A stretch of 64,000 bases of DNA from the NCBI GenBank assembly GCA_905142475.1, contig LR990730.1:124001-188000 (forward strand), written 5' to 3'. Origin of the DNA: Xanthomonas hydrangeae (GTDB lineage: Bacteria; Pseudomonadota; Gammaproteobacteria; Xanthomonadales; Xanthomonadaceae). Shown in pieces: positions 18,663-26,590 of the stretch; the stretch's first letter is position 1, and the number at the start of each line of letters is the position of its first letter. The notes under the pieces are model-generated. The model was not told the DNA's origin and searched no databases. It saw only the letters and a list, made by a program, of their open reading frames with translations. The position numbers and the translations under genes are program-made.

Positions 18663-18770
18663 GGTCCTTGTCCGCCCACCGTCGCGGGACCTTACGCGGC
18701 ATGGATGCCGCGTAAGAGCCTACATGGACGTACTTGCGGCGTGTCCTGCGATGGTGGGCGGGCAAGGACC
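18663..18770 (-). repeat. Dispersed palindromic repeat, copy C (inverted)
   Basis: The same element as copies A and B in the opposite orientation: outer arms GGTCCTTGTCCGCCCACCG and CGATGGTGGGCGGGCAAGG, inner hairpin ACGCGGCATGGATGCCGCGT, then the TACATGGACGTA segment. Copies B and C face each other between ligD and lldD. Confidence 0.7.
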
Positions 18771-18809
18771 CTGCAGCCAAGCCACAGATCATCCGCTCTG
18801 CTACCGAGG

Positions 18810-18830
18810 CATCCCGCATCCCGAATCCCG
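18810..18830. repeat. Three period-7 units (CATCCCG/AATCCCG)
   Basis: Three tandem heptamers CATCCCG, CATCCCG and AATCCCG abut the lldD stop codon. They belong to the same GGGATTG/GGGAATC family, reversed, that is found after the response regulator and fabV genes. Confidence 0.5.
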
Positions 18831-19991
18831 TCAAAGCGAAACCGCACTCTCCCGCGTCACCCTGCTCAACGCATCGCCACTGATCTCGGCAATCGACCGC
18901 GTGCCGGTCAAGGTCATCGCCACGCGCATCTCGCGTTCGATCAGGGTCAGCAGATTCTCCACACCAGCCTGACCACCGGCCGCCAGCGCGTAGACGAACG
19001 CACGCCCCAGCAGCACCGCATCGGCGCCCAGCGCCAGCATGCGCACCACATCCAGCCCGCTGCGGATGCCCGAATCGGCGAGGATCTTCAGCTCACCTTT
19101 CACCGCATCGGCAATCGCCGGCAACGCCCGCGCACTGGACAGCACGCCGTCGAGCTGGCGCCCGCCGTGATTGGACACCACGATGCCGTCGGCGCCGAAG
19201 CGCACTGCGTCGCGCGCATCGTCCGGGTCCAGGATGCCCTTGATCACCATCGGCCCGGTCCAGAATTCGCGGATCCATTCCAGATCCTTCCACGAAATCG
19301 ACGGGTCGAAATTGGCGCCCAGCCAGCCGATGTAATCCTGCAACCCCGTCGGGCTGCCGCGGTACGCCGAGATATTGCCCAGATCGTGCGGCTTGCCGAG
19401 CAAGCCCACGTCCCAGGCCCAGCGCGGATGCGTCACCGCCTGCAGCATGCGCCGCAGCGACGCGTTGGGCCCGCTCATGCCCGAGTGCGCATCGCGGTAG
19501 CGCGCGCCCGGCGTGGGCATGTCCACGGTGAACACCAGCGTGGTCACTCCGGCCGCCTTGGCGCGCTCCAGCGCATTGCGCATGAAGCCGCGGTCCTTGA
19601 GCACGTAGAGTTGGAACCACATCGGCCGCTCGATCGCCGGCGCCACCTCTTCGATCGGGCACACCGACACCGTGGACAACGTAAACGCAATCCCCCGCGC
19701 CGCCGCCGCACGCGCCGCCTGCACCTCGCCACGGCGCGCGTACATGCCGGTCAGCCCCACCGGCGCCAACGCCACCGGCATCGCCAGGGTCTCGCCGAAC
19801 AGCTCGGTGTTCAGGCTCAGGTCCGACATATTGCGCAGCACCCGCTGGCGCAGCGCGATATCGGCCAGATCGGCGACATTGCGCCGCAGCGTGTGCTCGG
19901 CGTACGCGCCGCCATCGATGTAGTGAAACAGGAACGGCGGCAGGCGCGCCTGCGCGGCGGCACGGTAATCGGAAGCGGCGGAAATGATCAT
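18831..19991 (-). CDS. lldD: L-lactate dehydrogenase (FMN-dependent)
   Basis: This membrane-associated flavoenzyme oxidises L-lactate to pyruvate and passes electrons to the respiratory chain. The family blocks are [62 protein letters not shown], and the active-site region [10 protein letters not shown] with catalytic His275. The FMN phosphate-binding [20 protein letters not shown] and [14 protein letters not shown] close the barrel. The 386-aa length is normal; an upstream in-frame ATG would add 31 arginine-rich residues and is rejected. It could instead be another alpha-hydroxy-acid oxidase, but the similarity pattern fits LldD best. Confidence 0.94.
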   Translation of the reverse strand: MIISAASDYRAAAQARLPPFLFHYIDGGAYAEHTLRRNVADLADIALRQRVLRNMSDLSLNTELFGETLAMPVALAPVGLTGMYARRGEVQAARAAAARGIAFTLSTVSVCPIEEVAPAIERPMWFQLYVLKDRGFMRNALERAKAAGVTTLVFTVDMPTPGARYRDAHSGMSGPNASLRRMLQAVTHPRWAWDVGLLGKPHDLGNISAYRGSPTGLQDYIGWLGANFDPSISWKDLEWIREFWTGPMVIKGILDPDDARDAVRFGADGIVVSNHGGRQLDGVLSSARALPAIADAVKGELKILADSGIRSGLDVVRMLALGADAVLLGRAFVYALAAGGQAGVENLLTLIEREMRVAMTLTGTRSIAEISGDALSRVTRESAVSL

Positions 19992-20224
19992 CGAAGACGC
20001 ACGGCAGCTGCGGGGTAGCCGCTGAGTGTAAGACCATCGGTGTGGCGGGTGGACCGCGCTACAGCGTGCCTGGTGCAGCCGCACGCCGAGGCCGGGTGCC
20101 TGGCGAGATGGACCAATGCGGCAAGTTCGGCGTACTGCGCCAGCGGCGCACGCATTGCGGCTGCGGGCAAAGCGATCACAGGCGCCAGCTCAGCCTGCCG
20201 CATCACGGGAGGTAGCGCACCGGC

Positions 20225-21742
20225 TCACCCGGCGTCAGCAAAGTGCCCATGAAATCCCAGCGGCACCGCATACGGCAACCAGGCCTGTGCGATCGGCCCG
20301 GCGTCCACGTGGCGTGCATCCAGCACCATCAGGCCGGTGCGTGCACGGGTGGTGTCCAGCACGGTGCCGACCAGCCAACCGTCGTCTGGGCGGTCGCTGC
20401 CGGGGCGCGGCACGAACACGTGTTCTTCGGCCAGCATGTCCGGCCCGTAGCGGTGCACCTGGCGACGGTCGCGGTCCAGGTCGTAGCTGGCCACCGCGTT
20501 GAGAAACGGCGATGCGGTCGGGCCATCGATGCACGGCGCGTACAGCTGCGCGCCATGCGTGCCCGGCGTGCGCGCATCGAAGGTCGGCAGTTCCAGGTTG
20601 TCCACCGCATGCGCCTGCCAGTGCGCGCGGCCGTTGCGTAGATCCAGGTGCAGGCTGCGCAGCTGCACCGGTGAGGGCGTGGCCGCCGGGTCGCCGTGCA
20701 TCGCCGCCCGCAATGGCGAGCGCGCCTCCTCCGGGTCGGTGTGGACCAGCGCGCGCACCACGATACGGTTGCGGTGCTCGTAGGCATCGGCGAAGTGATA
20801 AGCCACCGCGAAGTCGGCCTCGAACCAGCGCGGTTGGTCCAGCGCATCCTTGGGCACCACCGCAATCCGGCACGCGGCGTCGGGGGTGAAGCGCATCTGC
20901 TCGAAGAACGGGCCCTCGCCATCCAGCCGGCGGTAGGGTGCCAGCACGAAGATCAGATGCCGCTGCGTCATCGCAAAGCTGTGCAGGTAGCCTGGCGTGT
21001 CGGTCTGCAGCAGTTGCGCGCTGCGCAGCACCGCATCGGCGCCGATGTGCCAGATCAGCACCCCGGTGGCGCCGATCACGCCGATCGAGCCGAAGTTCCA
21101 GGCACTGCCGTCGCGATCGATCAGCGGATGCGCCGAGAACGGCATCGCGGCCAGGTCGTCGCGCCAGGTCACCGGGCCGAGCGTGCCCAGCGCATCCGGA
21201 TCCAGCTCGATCGCCGAGCCGGCTTCCCATAGCGCGAACAGGCGCCCGTTGAGCATCGCCACCGAGGTGTTGGCGGTATTGACGTCGTCGTTGTTGCGCG
21301 CCGGCTGCTGGTCCGGCACTGCGGTGCCGGCCGCACGGTAGAGGAAGCGGCCGGCCTGCTGTTCCCGGGTGAATTTGTGGGTGCCCACCATGCGCGCGTG
21401 GTGCTGCACCTGTCGGCCATCCAGCCGCCAGCGGTGCACCATGCCGTCGCCGTCGAACCAGTGGTCGTAACGGAAGCCGGCGCGCTCGGTCCAGGCAGGG
21501 CCATTGCGGTACAAGCTGCCGGCCAGGCCCTCGGGCAGCGTGCCCTGCAGCGCCACGCGGGTAGGGCCCAGGCTCGCCTGGGTGACGCTGCGCCAGCCCA
21601 GCAGCCACGGTGCGCGCTGCAGGCCGGCATGGAACTGCGCCGCCTCCATGGCCTGCGCCGGCAGGCTGCGCAGCGACCAACTGGCCAGCGTGGCAGTGCC
21701 GGTGGCGGCCAACAGGGACTGCAGGAAGCGGCGTCGGTGCAT
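20225..21742 (-). CDS. Tat-exported carotenoid oxygenase family protein
   Basis: The N-terminus MHRRRFLQSLLAATGTATLA is a twin-arginine signal peptide, so the protein folds in the cytoplasm and acts in the periplasm. The mature part is a carotenoid-cleavage-dioxygenase/RPE65-type beta-propeller: GSLYRNGPAWTERAG, YDHWFDGDGMVHRW, MPFSAHPLIDRDGSAWNFGS, YLHSFAMTQRHLIFV and the final GFHGHFADAG. Candidate Fe(II) histidines are present in AHP, LHS, the YHFADAYEH segment and the C-terminal GFHGHF. The substrate is unknown; apocarotenoids and stilbenoids are options in this family. It is 28 bp downstream of the DUF2141 gene and probably co-transcribed with it. Confidence 0.9.
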   Translation of the reverse strand: MHRRRFLQSLLAATGTATLASWSLRSLPAQAMEAAQFHAGLQRAPWLLGWRSVTQASLGPTRVALQGTLPEGLAGSLYRNGPAWTERAGFRYDHWFDGDGMVHRWRLDGRQVQHHARMVGTHKFTREQQAGRFLYRAAGTAVPDQQPARNNDDVNTANTSVAMLNGRLFALWEAGSAIELDPDALGTLGPVTWRDDLAAMPFSAHPLIDRDGSAWNFGSIGVIGATGVLIWHIGADAVLRSAQLLQTDTPGYLHSFAMTQRHLIFVLAPYRRLDGEGPFFEQMRFTPDAACRIAVVPKDALDQPRWFEADFAVAYHFADAYEHRNRIVVRALVHTDPEEARSPLRAAMHGDPAATPSPVQLRSLHLDLRNGRAHWQAHAVDNLELPTFDARTPGTHGAQLYAPCIDGPTASPFLNAVASYDLDRDRRQVHRYGPDMLAEEHVFVPRPGSDRPDDGWLVGTVLDTTRARTGLMVLDARHVDAGPIAQAWLPYAVPLGFHGHFADAG

Positions 21743-21770
21743 GCGGATGTCCTCGCGTCTGGGCGGGCTG

Positions 21771-22193
21771 TCAGCGCATCTCGATGCTGATGCGCTTGCC
21801 GCCGGCCGGCAGCTCGAACGCCGCTTCGTCGAAGGTCGGCTTGCGCATCGCGCGCGGATTGTTGCTGAAGCCGTAGCCTTCCACCGGCATGCCGATCAGA
21901 TTCGTATCGAGCTTGCCGTTGGCGTTTTCGTCGTGATTGATCATCACCGCGTAGCGGCCGGGGGCAAGGTTCTTGAACTGGATGTGCGGTGCGGTACTGG
22001 TGATCGGCACCGTTTGCGCCTGCACCGGCGGCTGTGCGCTTTCCAGCTGCGCAGCCGAGGCGATCACCGCAATGCGCAATTTGCCTTGTTGCGAGCGCAG
22101 GCCGCTGACGCCCACGTCCAGATCGGCGGCCTGGATGCCGGCGCTGCCGAGCAGGCCGGCGAGTGCGACAACGACGTAGGTGCGGGCAAGCAT
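21771..22193 (-). CDS. DUF2141 exported protein
   Basis: A 140-aa protein with Sec signal peptide MLARTYVVVALAGLLGSAGI and the DUF2141 pattern: LDVGVSGLRSQQGKLRIAVI, FKNLAPGRYAVMINHDENAN and GKLDTNLIGMPVEGYGFSNN with the DENANGKLD turn that could bind a cation. AGGAG lies 6 nt before the chosen ATG; the longer in-frame start adds 71 residues without export signal. Members of this family often neighbour carotenoid or outer-membrane genes, and here the carotenoid oxygenase gene follows directly. The function is unknown. Confidence 0.88.
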   Translation of the reverse strand: MLARTYVVVALAGLLGSAGIQAADLDVGVSGLRSQQGKLRIAVIASAAQLESAQPPVQAQTVPITSTAPHIQFKNLAPGRYAVMINHDENANGKLDTNLIGMPVEGYGFSNNPRAMRKPTFDEAAFELPAGGKRISIEMR

Positions 22194-22409
22194 GCAAGTC
22201 TCCTGACACGGGTGGGGGGATGCGACGCGTTGGGGGCGATGGTACGCAGCGCCTCGACCCGGCGGCGGTGGTGGCCGTCGCAGATCGCCCCACGCGTGGC
22301 TGCCCACAGTGCGGCAACACCTCTGCGTGCACGCCACGTGGGCCGAACCGGTGTGCAAGCAGGCGAAGCACTCCTCATCGCAGGCGCCAGACCGCTGCCT
22401 TCGCAACCC

Positions 22410-22976
22410 TCACCACACCAGCGGCAGCAGGCGCCGGCTCTGCGCCGCATACGCCGGGTACGCAACCGGAAACGCGCGCTGCAATGCGGCTTCTTCGATA
22501 CGGATACGGTGCAGGAAGACCCAGGTCACCGGCACCACGATCGCCGCCACCGACACTGCATTGCCCAGGCCCAGCGCCAGCCCGTAAAAGGCCAGCAGCG
22601 CGCCGCTGTAGGAGGGATGGCGTAGCCAGCGATACGGGCCGCTGCGCACCAGCTGATGATCGGGCTGGATGGTTACATCCACCGTGAACCAGCGTGCCAG
22701 TACCTGGATGGCCCACACGCGCAACGCCAGCCCGCTGCCGATCAACGCGCAGCCGGCCCACTGCAGCGGCGCGGCCCAGCCCTGCGGCCAATGGGCCAGG
22801 CCGCTGTAGGCCAGCACCACCGCGACGGCCACCGCTGCAGACAGCACCCGCCACAGGTGTTGCAGCGTGCCTTGATCGTGTGCGCCACCATCGCTGGCGC
22901 GGCAGCGACGGCTGAGCAGCAGTTCGTAGCCGCCTCAGATCAGATTGAGCGCAAGAAACAGAGCGGAAGCAGACAT
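22410..22976 (-). pseudogene. Isoprenylcysteine carboxyl methyltransferase-like membrane protein, interrupted by TGA
   Basis: The frame starts MSASALFLALNLI and hits TGA at codon 14 (22935-22937). It then runs on uninterrupted as GGYELLLSRRCRASDGGAHD, LWRVLSAAVAVAVVLAYSGL and so on to the stop. The C-terminal part has the ICMT/PEMT signature: VTIQPDHQLVRSGPYRWLRH, PSYSGALLAFYGLALGLG and a final YAAQSRRLLPLVW, with four or more membrane segments. The TGA is most simply a TGG (Trp) codon with a G-to-A change. A shortened protein of about 145 aa could start internally, but would lack the first membrane helix. It lies upstream of the DUF2141 gene and diverges from the sensor kinase gene. Confidence 0.8.
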
Positions 22977-23132
22977 GGCGTGACTCCGTGGCGGTGGGGT
23001 GGGTTGGTGATGCCAGTGTGCGCACGCACCGCATCCACGACAGGAGCCGCAGGTCATCGCTCCCACCTGCCGGAAGTCACTTTCTGCATGCGCGCCATTG
23101 CCGAGTGGCCACGCGGCCGTCAGCATCGCCGC

Positions 23133-24236
23133 ATGAACTCTTCCCTGCCGCATCTTCTGCATCCCCTGCGCCTGGCCGGCGCGTTCACCATTGCGGCGGT
23201 GGCGTTGTCGTTTGTGCCCGATGCGTCAGCGCACGGTGCCTGGCGCTGGGGTGTGCTGGCCGGCTTCACCGCCTTGTTTCTGCTGCACTCCCTGTTGCGG
23301 CCGCTGCCTGCGTTGCGCAACGGCGCGCTGCTGCTGCAAGCGGTCATGGCGCTGCTGCTGGTGTGGATGGAGCCGCATGCCGGCACGGCCCCGGTGCTGC
23401 TGGTGTTGCTGGTGGCGCAGGCAGGGATGGCCTGGCCGCCGTTGCGCGTGCTGCTGTTGGCGCTGGCGTTGAACGCGGGCATGTACGCGGTGTTGGTGCA
23501 GGCCGGTATCGATCGCGCGCTGTCGATCGTCAGCATCTACGCCGGCTTCCAGGCCTTTGCCGCGCTCACCGCGCATTACGCGCGCACTGCCGAGCGTGCC
23601 CGCGATGCGCTGGCCTACGTCAATGCCGATCTGCTGGCCACCCGCGCGCTGCTGGCCGACAGCGCGCGCGATGCCGAGCGCCTGCGCCTGGCGCGCGAGT
23701 TGCACGACGTGGCCGGGCACAAACTCACCGCGATGAGCATCCATCTGCGCTTGCTGCGTGTCGACCCCGTGCTGGCGCCGCGCCAGGAGCTGGCGATGCT
23801 GGAAGGCCTTGCGCGTGAGTTGCTTGGCGACATCCGCAGCGTGGTGCAGTCGTTGCGCGACGATGCCGGGCTGGATCTGCACACCGCGCTGCATGCCCTG
23901 GCCGCGCCGTTTCCCAAACCGGTGCTGCAGCTGCAGATCGACCCGGCCGTACGCGTGAGCGACCCGCAAATCGCCGAAGCCCTGCTGCGGCTGGTACAGG
24001 AAGCGCTGACCAATGCCGCGCGCCATGGCGAGGCCGACACCGTGCAGGTGTCGCTGCACACCCACGACGGCCAGTTGCAGATCGACATCCAGGACGACGG
24101 CCACTGCGCCGAGCAGATCCGCGAGGGCAACGGCATCGCCGGCATGCGCGAGCGGCTGGCGGCCTTGCATGGCCAACTGCAGCTCGGCCGCGCCGCGCAC
24201 GGCGGCATGCAGTTGACCGCGAGGTTGCCGGCATGA
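23133..24236 (+). CDS. DesK-type sensor histidine kinase
   Basis: A 367-aa membrane kinase. Residues 10-150 contain about five hydrophobic segments (for example LAGAFTIAAVALSFV, WGVLAGFTALFLLHSLL, LLLQAVMALLLVWME and LLVLLVAQAGMAW) and no periplasmic sensor domain. The HisKA_3 dimerisation box is ARELHDVAGHKLTAMSIHLR with phospho-acceptor H191. The ATPase domain shows the N-box EALTNAARHGEADTVQV, the G1 box DIQDDG and G2 GNGIAGMRERL. This is the layout of the DesK/LiaS family that senses membrane state. The stop codon overlaps the response-regulator start by 4 bp. The stimulus is unknown. Confidence 0.93.
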   Translation: MNSSLPHLLHPLRLAGAFTIAAVALSFVPDASAHGAWRWGVLAGFTALFLLHSLLRPLPALRNGALLLQAVMALLLVWMEPHAGTAPVLLVLLVAQAGMAWPPLRVLLLALALNAGMYAVLVQAGIDRALSIVSIYAGFQAFAALTAHYARTAERARDALAYVNADLLATRALLADSARDAERLRLARELHDVAGHKLTAMSIHLRLLRVDPVLAPRQELAMLEGLARELLGDIRSVVQSLRDDAGLDLHTALHALAAPFPKPVLQLQIDPAVRVSDPQIAEALLRLVQEALTNAARHGEADTVQVSLHTHDGQLQIDIQDDGHCAEQIREGNGIAGMRERLAALHGQLQLGRAAHGGMQLTARLPA

Positions 24237-24865
24237 GCGCGCGCCGTATCGCATTGGCCGACGACCAGGTGCTGGTGCGCGCCGGATTGCGCGCGCTGTT
24301 GCAGCAGCAGGGCGTGGAGGTGGTCTGCGAGGCCGATGACGGCCAGAGCCTGCTGGACGCGCTCGTCATCAACACGGTGGACGTGGTGCTCAGCGACATC
24401 CGCATGCCCGGCCTGGATGGCATCCAGGCGCTGCAGCAATTGCGCGACCGTGGCGACCCCACCCCGGTACTGCTGCTCACCACCTTCGACGACAGCGACC
24501 TGCTGCTGCGCGCGACCGAGGCCGGCGCGCAAGGGTTCCTGCTCAAGGACGCCGCCCCGGAAGACCTGCGCGAGGCGATCGAACGCGTGGCCAACGGCGA
24601 GACCCTGCTGCAGCCGGTCAGCACCGACCCGGTGCGCGCCCGCTACCAGTTCCGCGACCAGCAGCCCCCGCGCGAGACCTTCAGCGAGCGCGAGGTGGCG
24701 ATCCTGCGCCTGCTCGCCGGTGGCTATTCCAACAAGGAGATCGCCCGCACCCTGTTCCTGGCCGAAGGCACGGTGAAGAACTACGTCTCCACCATCCTGG
24801 AAAAGCTCGGCACCCGCGACCGCACGCGCGCGGTGTTGAAGGCGATCACGTTGCGGGTGATTTGA
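24233..24865 (+). CDS. NarL/LuxR-family response regulator
   Basis: Partner of the preceding kinase, coupled through an ATGA overlap. The receiver domain (1-120) has the acidic pocket D10-D11, phospho-acceptor D55 in VVLSDIRMPGLDG, LTTFDD and K105 in FLLKDAAPEDLREAI. The LuxR-type helix-turn-helix (about 145-205) reads FSEREVAILRLLAGGYSNKE, IARTLFLAEGTVKNYVSTIL and EKLGTRDRTRAVL. It should act as a DNA-binding activator or repressor; the divergent DUF2141/carotenoid-oxygenase operon is an obvious candidate target by position only. Confidence 0.95.
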   Translation: MSARRIALADDQVLVRAGLRALLQQQGVEVVCEADDGQSLLDALVINTVDVVLSDIRMPGLDGIQALQQLRDRGDPTPVLLLTTFDDSDLLLRATEAGAQGFLLKDAAPEDLREAIERVANGETLLQPVSTDPVRARYQFRDQQPPRETFSEREVAILRLLAGGYSNKEIARTLFLAEGTVKNYVSTILEKLGTRDRTRAVLKAITLRVI

Positions 24866-24870
24866 GGGTT

Positions 24871-24905
24871 GGGAATCGGGATTGGGGATTGGGGATTAGG
24901 GAGTC
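24871..24905. repeat. Five period-7 units (GGGATTG family)
   Basis: GGGAATC, GGGATTG, GGGATTG, GGGATTA and GGGAGTC follow each other directly after the response-regulator stop. They are followed by GTAAGAGC, a tail seen again in inverted form beyond fabV. Confidence 0.75.
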
Positions 24906-24970
24906 GTAAGAGCGGGGTTGGAGCGGGCGCTGGGAGGGTGAGACTGGCGTCGAAGTCGAACTGCAAATCG

Positions 24971-25005
24971 GAAGCCTGAAGCCTGAAGCCGGAAGCCGGA
25001 AGCCC
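24971..25005. repeat. Five period-7 units (GAAGCCT/GAAGCCG)
   Basis: Two GAAGCCT, two GAAGCCG and one GAAGCCC form a perfect 7-bp phase. The array runs straight into the palindromic element that follows. Confidence 0.7.
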
Positions 25006-25131
25006 CTCTCCCTTCGGGAGAGGGGTTGGGGTGAGGGTACGGGGCGAAGCCACACATGGAATCAGATGCCACGAGGCTACGCCCGTACCCTCATCCGCCC
25101 CTGCGGGGCACCTTCTCCCGAGGGGAGAAGG
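25003..25131. repeat. Composite palindromic intergenic element
   Basis: It contains the hairpin CCCCTCTCC/GGAGAGGGG closed by TTCG. Next come the inverted pair GAGGGTACGGG (25033-25043) and CCCGTACCCTC (25082-25092), and then the hairpins GCCCCTGCGGGGC and CTTCTCCC/GGGGAGAAG. The last part (CCTCATCCGCCC to GAGAAGG) recurs in inverted form after the pectin locus. The first hairpin may terminate the two-component operon. Confidence 0.65.
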
Positions 25132-25169
25132 AACCGCACGTGGTCAGCAGGCCGTGGTCAGCCGGGATA

Positions 25170-25225
25170 GCCTGCCGCCTGCCGCCTGCCGCCTGCCGCC
25201 TGCCGCCTGCCGCCTGCCGCCTGCC
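25170..25225. repeat. Eight tandem GCCTGCC heptamers
   Basis: Eight perfect consecutive copies of GCCTGCC. It is a likely variable-number repeat locus. Confidence 0.9.
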
Positions 25226-25230
25226 GCTAG

Positions 25231-25300
25231 CCCCAAGCCCCAAGCCCCAAGCCCCAAGCCCCAAGCCCCAAGCCCCAAGCCCCAAGCCCCAAGCCCCAAG
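25231..25300. repeat. Ten tandem CCCCAAG heptamers
   Basis: Ten perfect consecutive copies of CCCCAAG start five bases after the GCCTGCC array. Together the repeats account for most of the 748-bp gap between the response regulator and the next gene; I see no coding region in it. Confidence 0.92.
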
Positions 25301-25613
25301 CCCACCAAGGTTTGCTCTCGTCGACGGTGGCACTTGCCCATTCATCTCGGCCGAAGGGCGAAGCTCTACTGAGCTGCTACCACCACACGCAAGAGCCAGC
25401 TCGGCGCCCAGACACATCGCCACCTAATTACATGACGATATCTCGCTAGTGTGCATGACGTTGTTTTACAAAGGATTTCCCGAATTCGGCAGAATCAGCC
25501 AACAACCGTAAGGTTGCCGTCAGGTCGCACCAGCGGCCTGGCACGAAGGTCGTCCGGCGGCCACCAACGCCGCTCGGGGACGCGCCGCGCTCCGGTCTGC
25601 CGCGGAGTCCGTC

Positions 25614-26015
25614 ATGCGCCTTGTCCAATACCTGTTCGTGTTGATCGTCGTGCTGTCCACCAGCGCCTGGGCGGCGCCGACCCAGGCCGAATTGCCGGGC
25701 AGCTGGACCCGGGCCGCGCTGCTGACCCACCCTGCGGCAGTCGAGCGTGACTTGCGGGTGGTGGTGGAATGCGCGTCGGTAGTGGAGGCAGCTGCGGTCC
25801 ACGCCTGCGATCGGTTGACCGGGCGCTTCGATTGCAAGGGTTGCGGGCAAGCCATGGTGAGGCAGCCATGGAAGGTCAGCGAAACTGACGGCCCTGACCA
25901 TGCGTACACCAGCGCCGAGATGGCCGGCGCGTGGTCAACACGCGGCCAGGTCAAGGTTGCTTTCAGCAACGAAACCGAGCGCGACAATAGGCTGCGCGCG
26001 TCGGCCGGAATCTAG
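25614..26015 (+). CDS. Exported hypothetical protein
   Basis: The start MRLVQYLFVLIVVLSTSAWA is a good Sec signal peptide with a GGAG site 6 nt upstream. The mature protein of about 113 aa contains five cysteines (VECASV, HACD and FDCKGCG), a pattern suggesting disulfides or metal binding in the periplasm. I do not recognise a family. The gene stands between the repeat region and the end of a minus-strand operon. The opposite strand is also open here but shows no signal or family pattern, so I favour this frame. Confidence 0.6.
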   Translation: MRLVQYLFVLIVVLSTSAWAAPTQAELPGSWTRAALLTHPAAVERDLRVVVECASVVEAAAVHACDRLTGRFDCKGCGQAMVRQPWKVSETDGPDHAYTSAEMAGAWSTRGQVKVAFSNETERDNRLRASAGI

Positions 26016-26191
26016 TGCGCGCGTCTCTGCACGGGATACGGCACTGCTGCAGTGACGGCCAGGGCAGACGCCGCACCGTTGATGCCGCGCGGAGACAGCA
26101 GCGCGACGCCATCGTGCAGGATGGCCTCGGCCGTTACGGCGCGGCGGCTCCCGTCCGGCGGCAAACCATCGGACGGGAGTGGGCTCAACGG

Positions 26192-26590
26192 TCAGGGACG
26201 CCCGAATTCCTGCGGTGAGATTTGCGGATCATTCCCGACCTGGGGATCGCAGCTGAAGTGCGTGCCCGTGTGTGTGTCCTTCACCACCACGGTGAAAAAG
26301 ATCAGCGTCGGATGTTTGTTGGCATTGACCACGTGCACGCTACGGCTGTCGGAGGCGATATGCGACTTGCCGATCTGACCCGTCGCATCCGAATTCAGCA
26401 GGCTGATGATCTCGAAATGCTTGGGCACCGACTCGCAGAACGCATAGCGCAGGATCACGTCCTGCTCGCCTTTGCCACAGATGAGCAGGTCCGGGGAGAA
26501 GCTGTAGAAGTAGGCGCCCCTGCCGGTATTGCCGCCGAACGCCACGTGCGCAACGGTCAGTTCGATGAGAATGGTCTTGGAGTCCGTCAT
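26192..26590 (-). CDS. Small protein coupled to the STAND regulator (DP-EP-like)
   Basis: The 132-aa protein starts MTDSKTILIELTVAHVAFGG; the ATG overlaps the stop codon of the 1116-aa regulator by 4 bp, so translation is coupled. The sequence looks like a single beta-sandwich: GAYFYSFSPDLLICGKGEQD, VILRYAFCESVPKHFEIISL and LIFFTVVVKDTHTGTHFSCD, ending in DPQVGNDPQISP. The closing DP-x-V-x-N-DP resembles small bacterial proteins called the DP-EP family; that assignment is from memory and tentative. No signal peptide or membrane segment is seen. Its tight link to the regulator suggests that it is part of the same response. Confidence 0.75.
   Translation of the reverse strand: MTDSKTILIELTVAHVAFGGNTGRGAYFYSFSPDLLICGKGEQDVILRYAFCESVPKHFEIISLLNSDATGQIGKSHIASDSRSVHVVNANKHPTLIFFTVVVKDTHTGTHFSCDPQVGNDPQISPQEFGRP

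Noticed and set aside
22935-22937. TGA read as selenocysteine or by code change in the methyltransferase-like gene
   Set aside because: No selenocysteine insertion hairpin is apparent, Trp is the natural residue for the context, and all other genes use TGA as stop.
25170-25300. Possible CRISPR-like array
   Set aside because: The units are 7 bp with no spacers and no cas genes are near; it is a simple tandem repeat.
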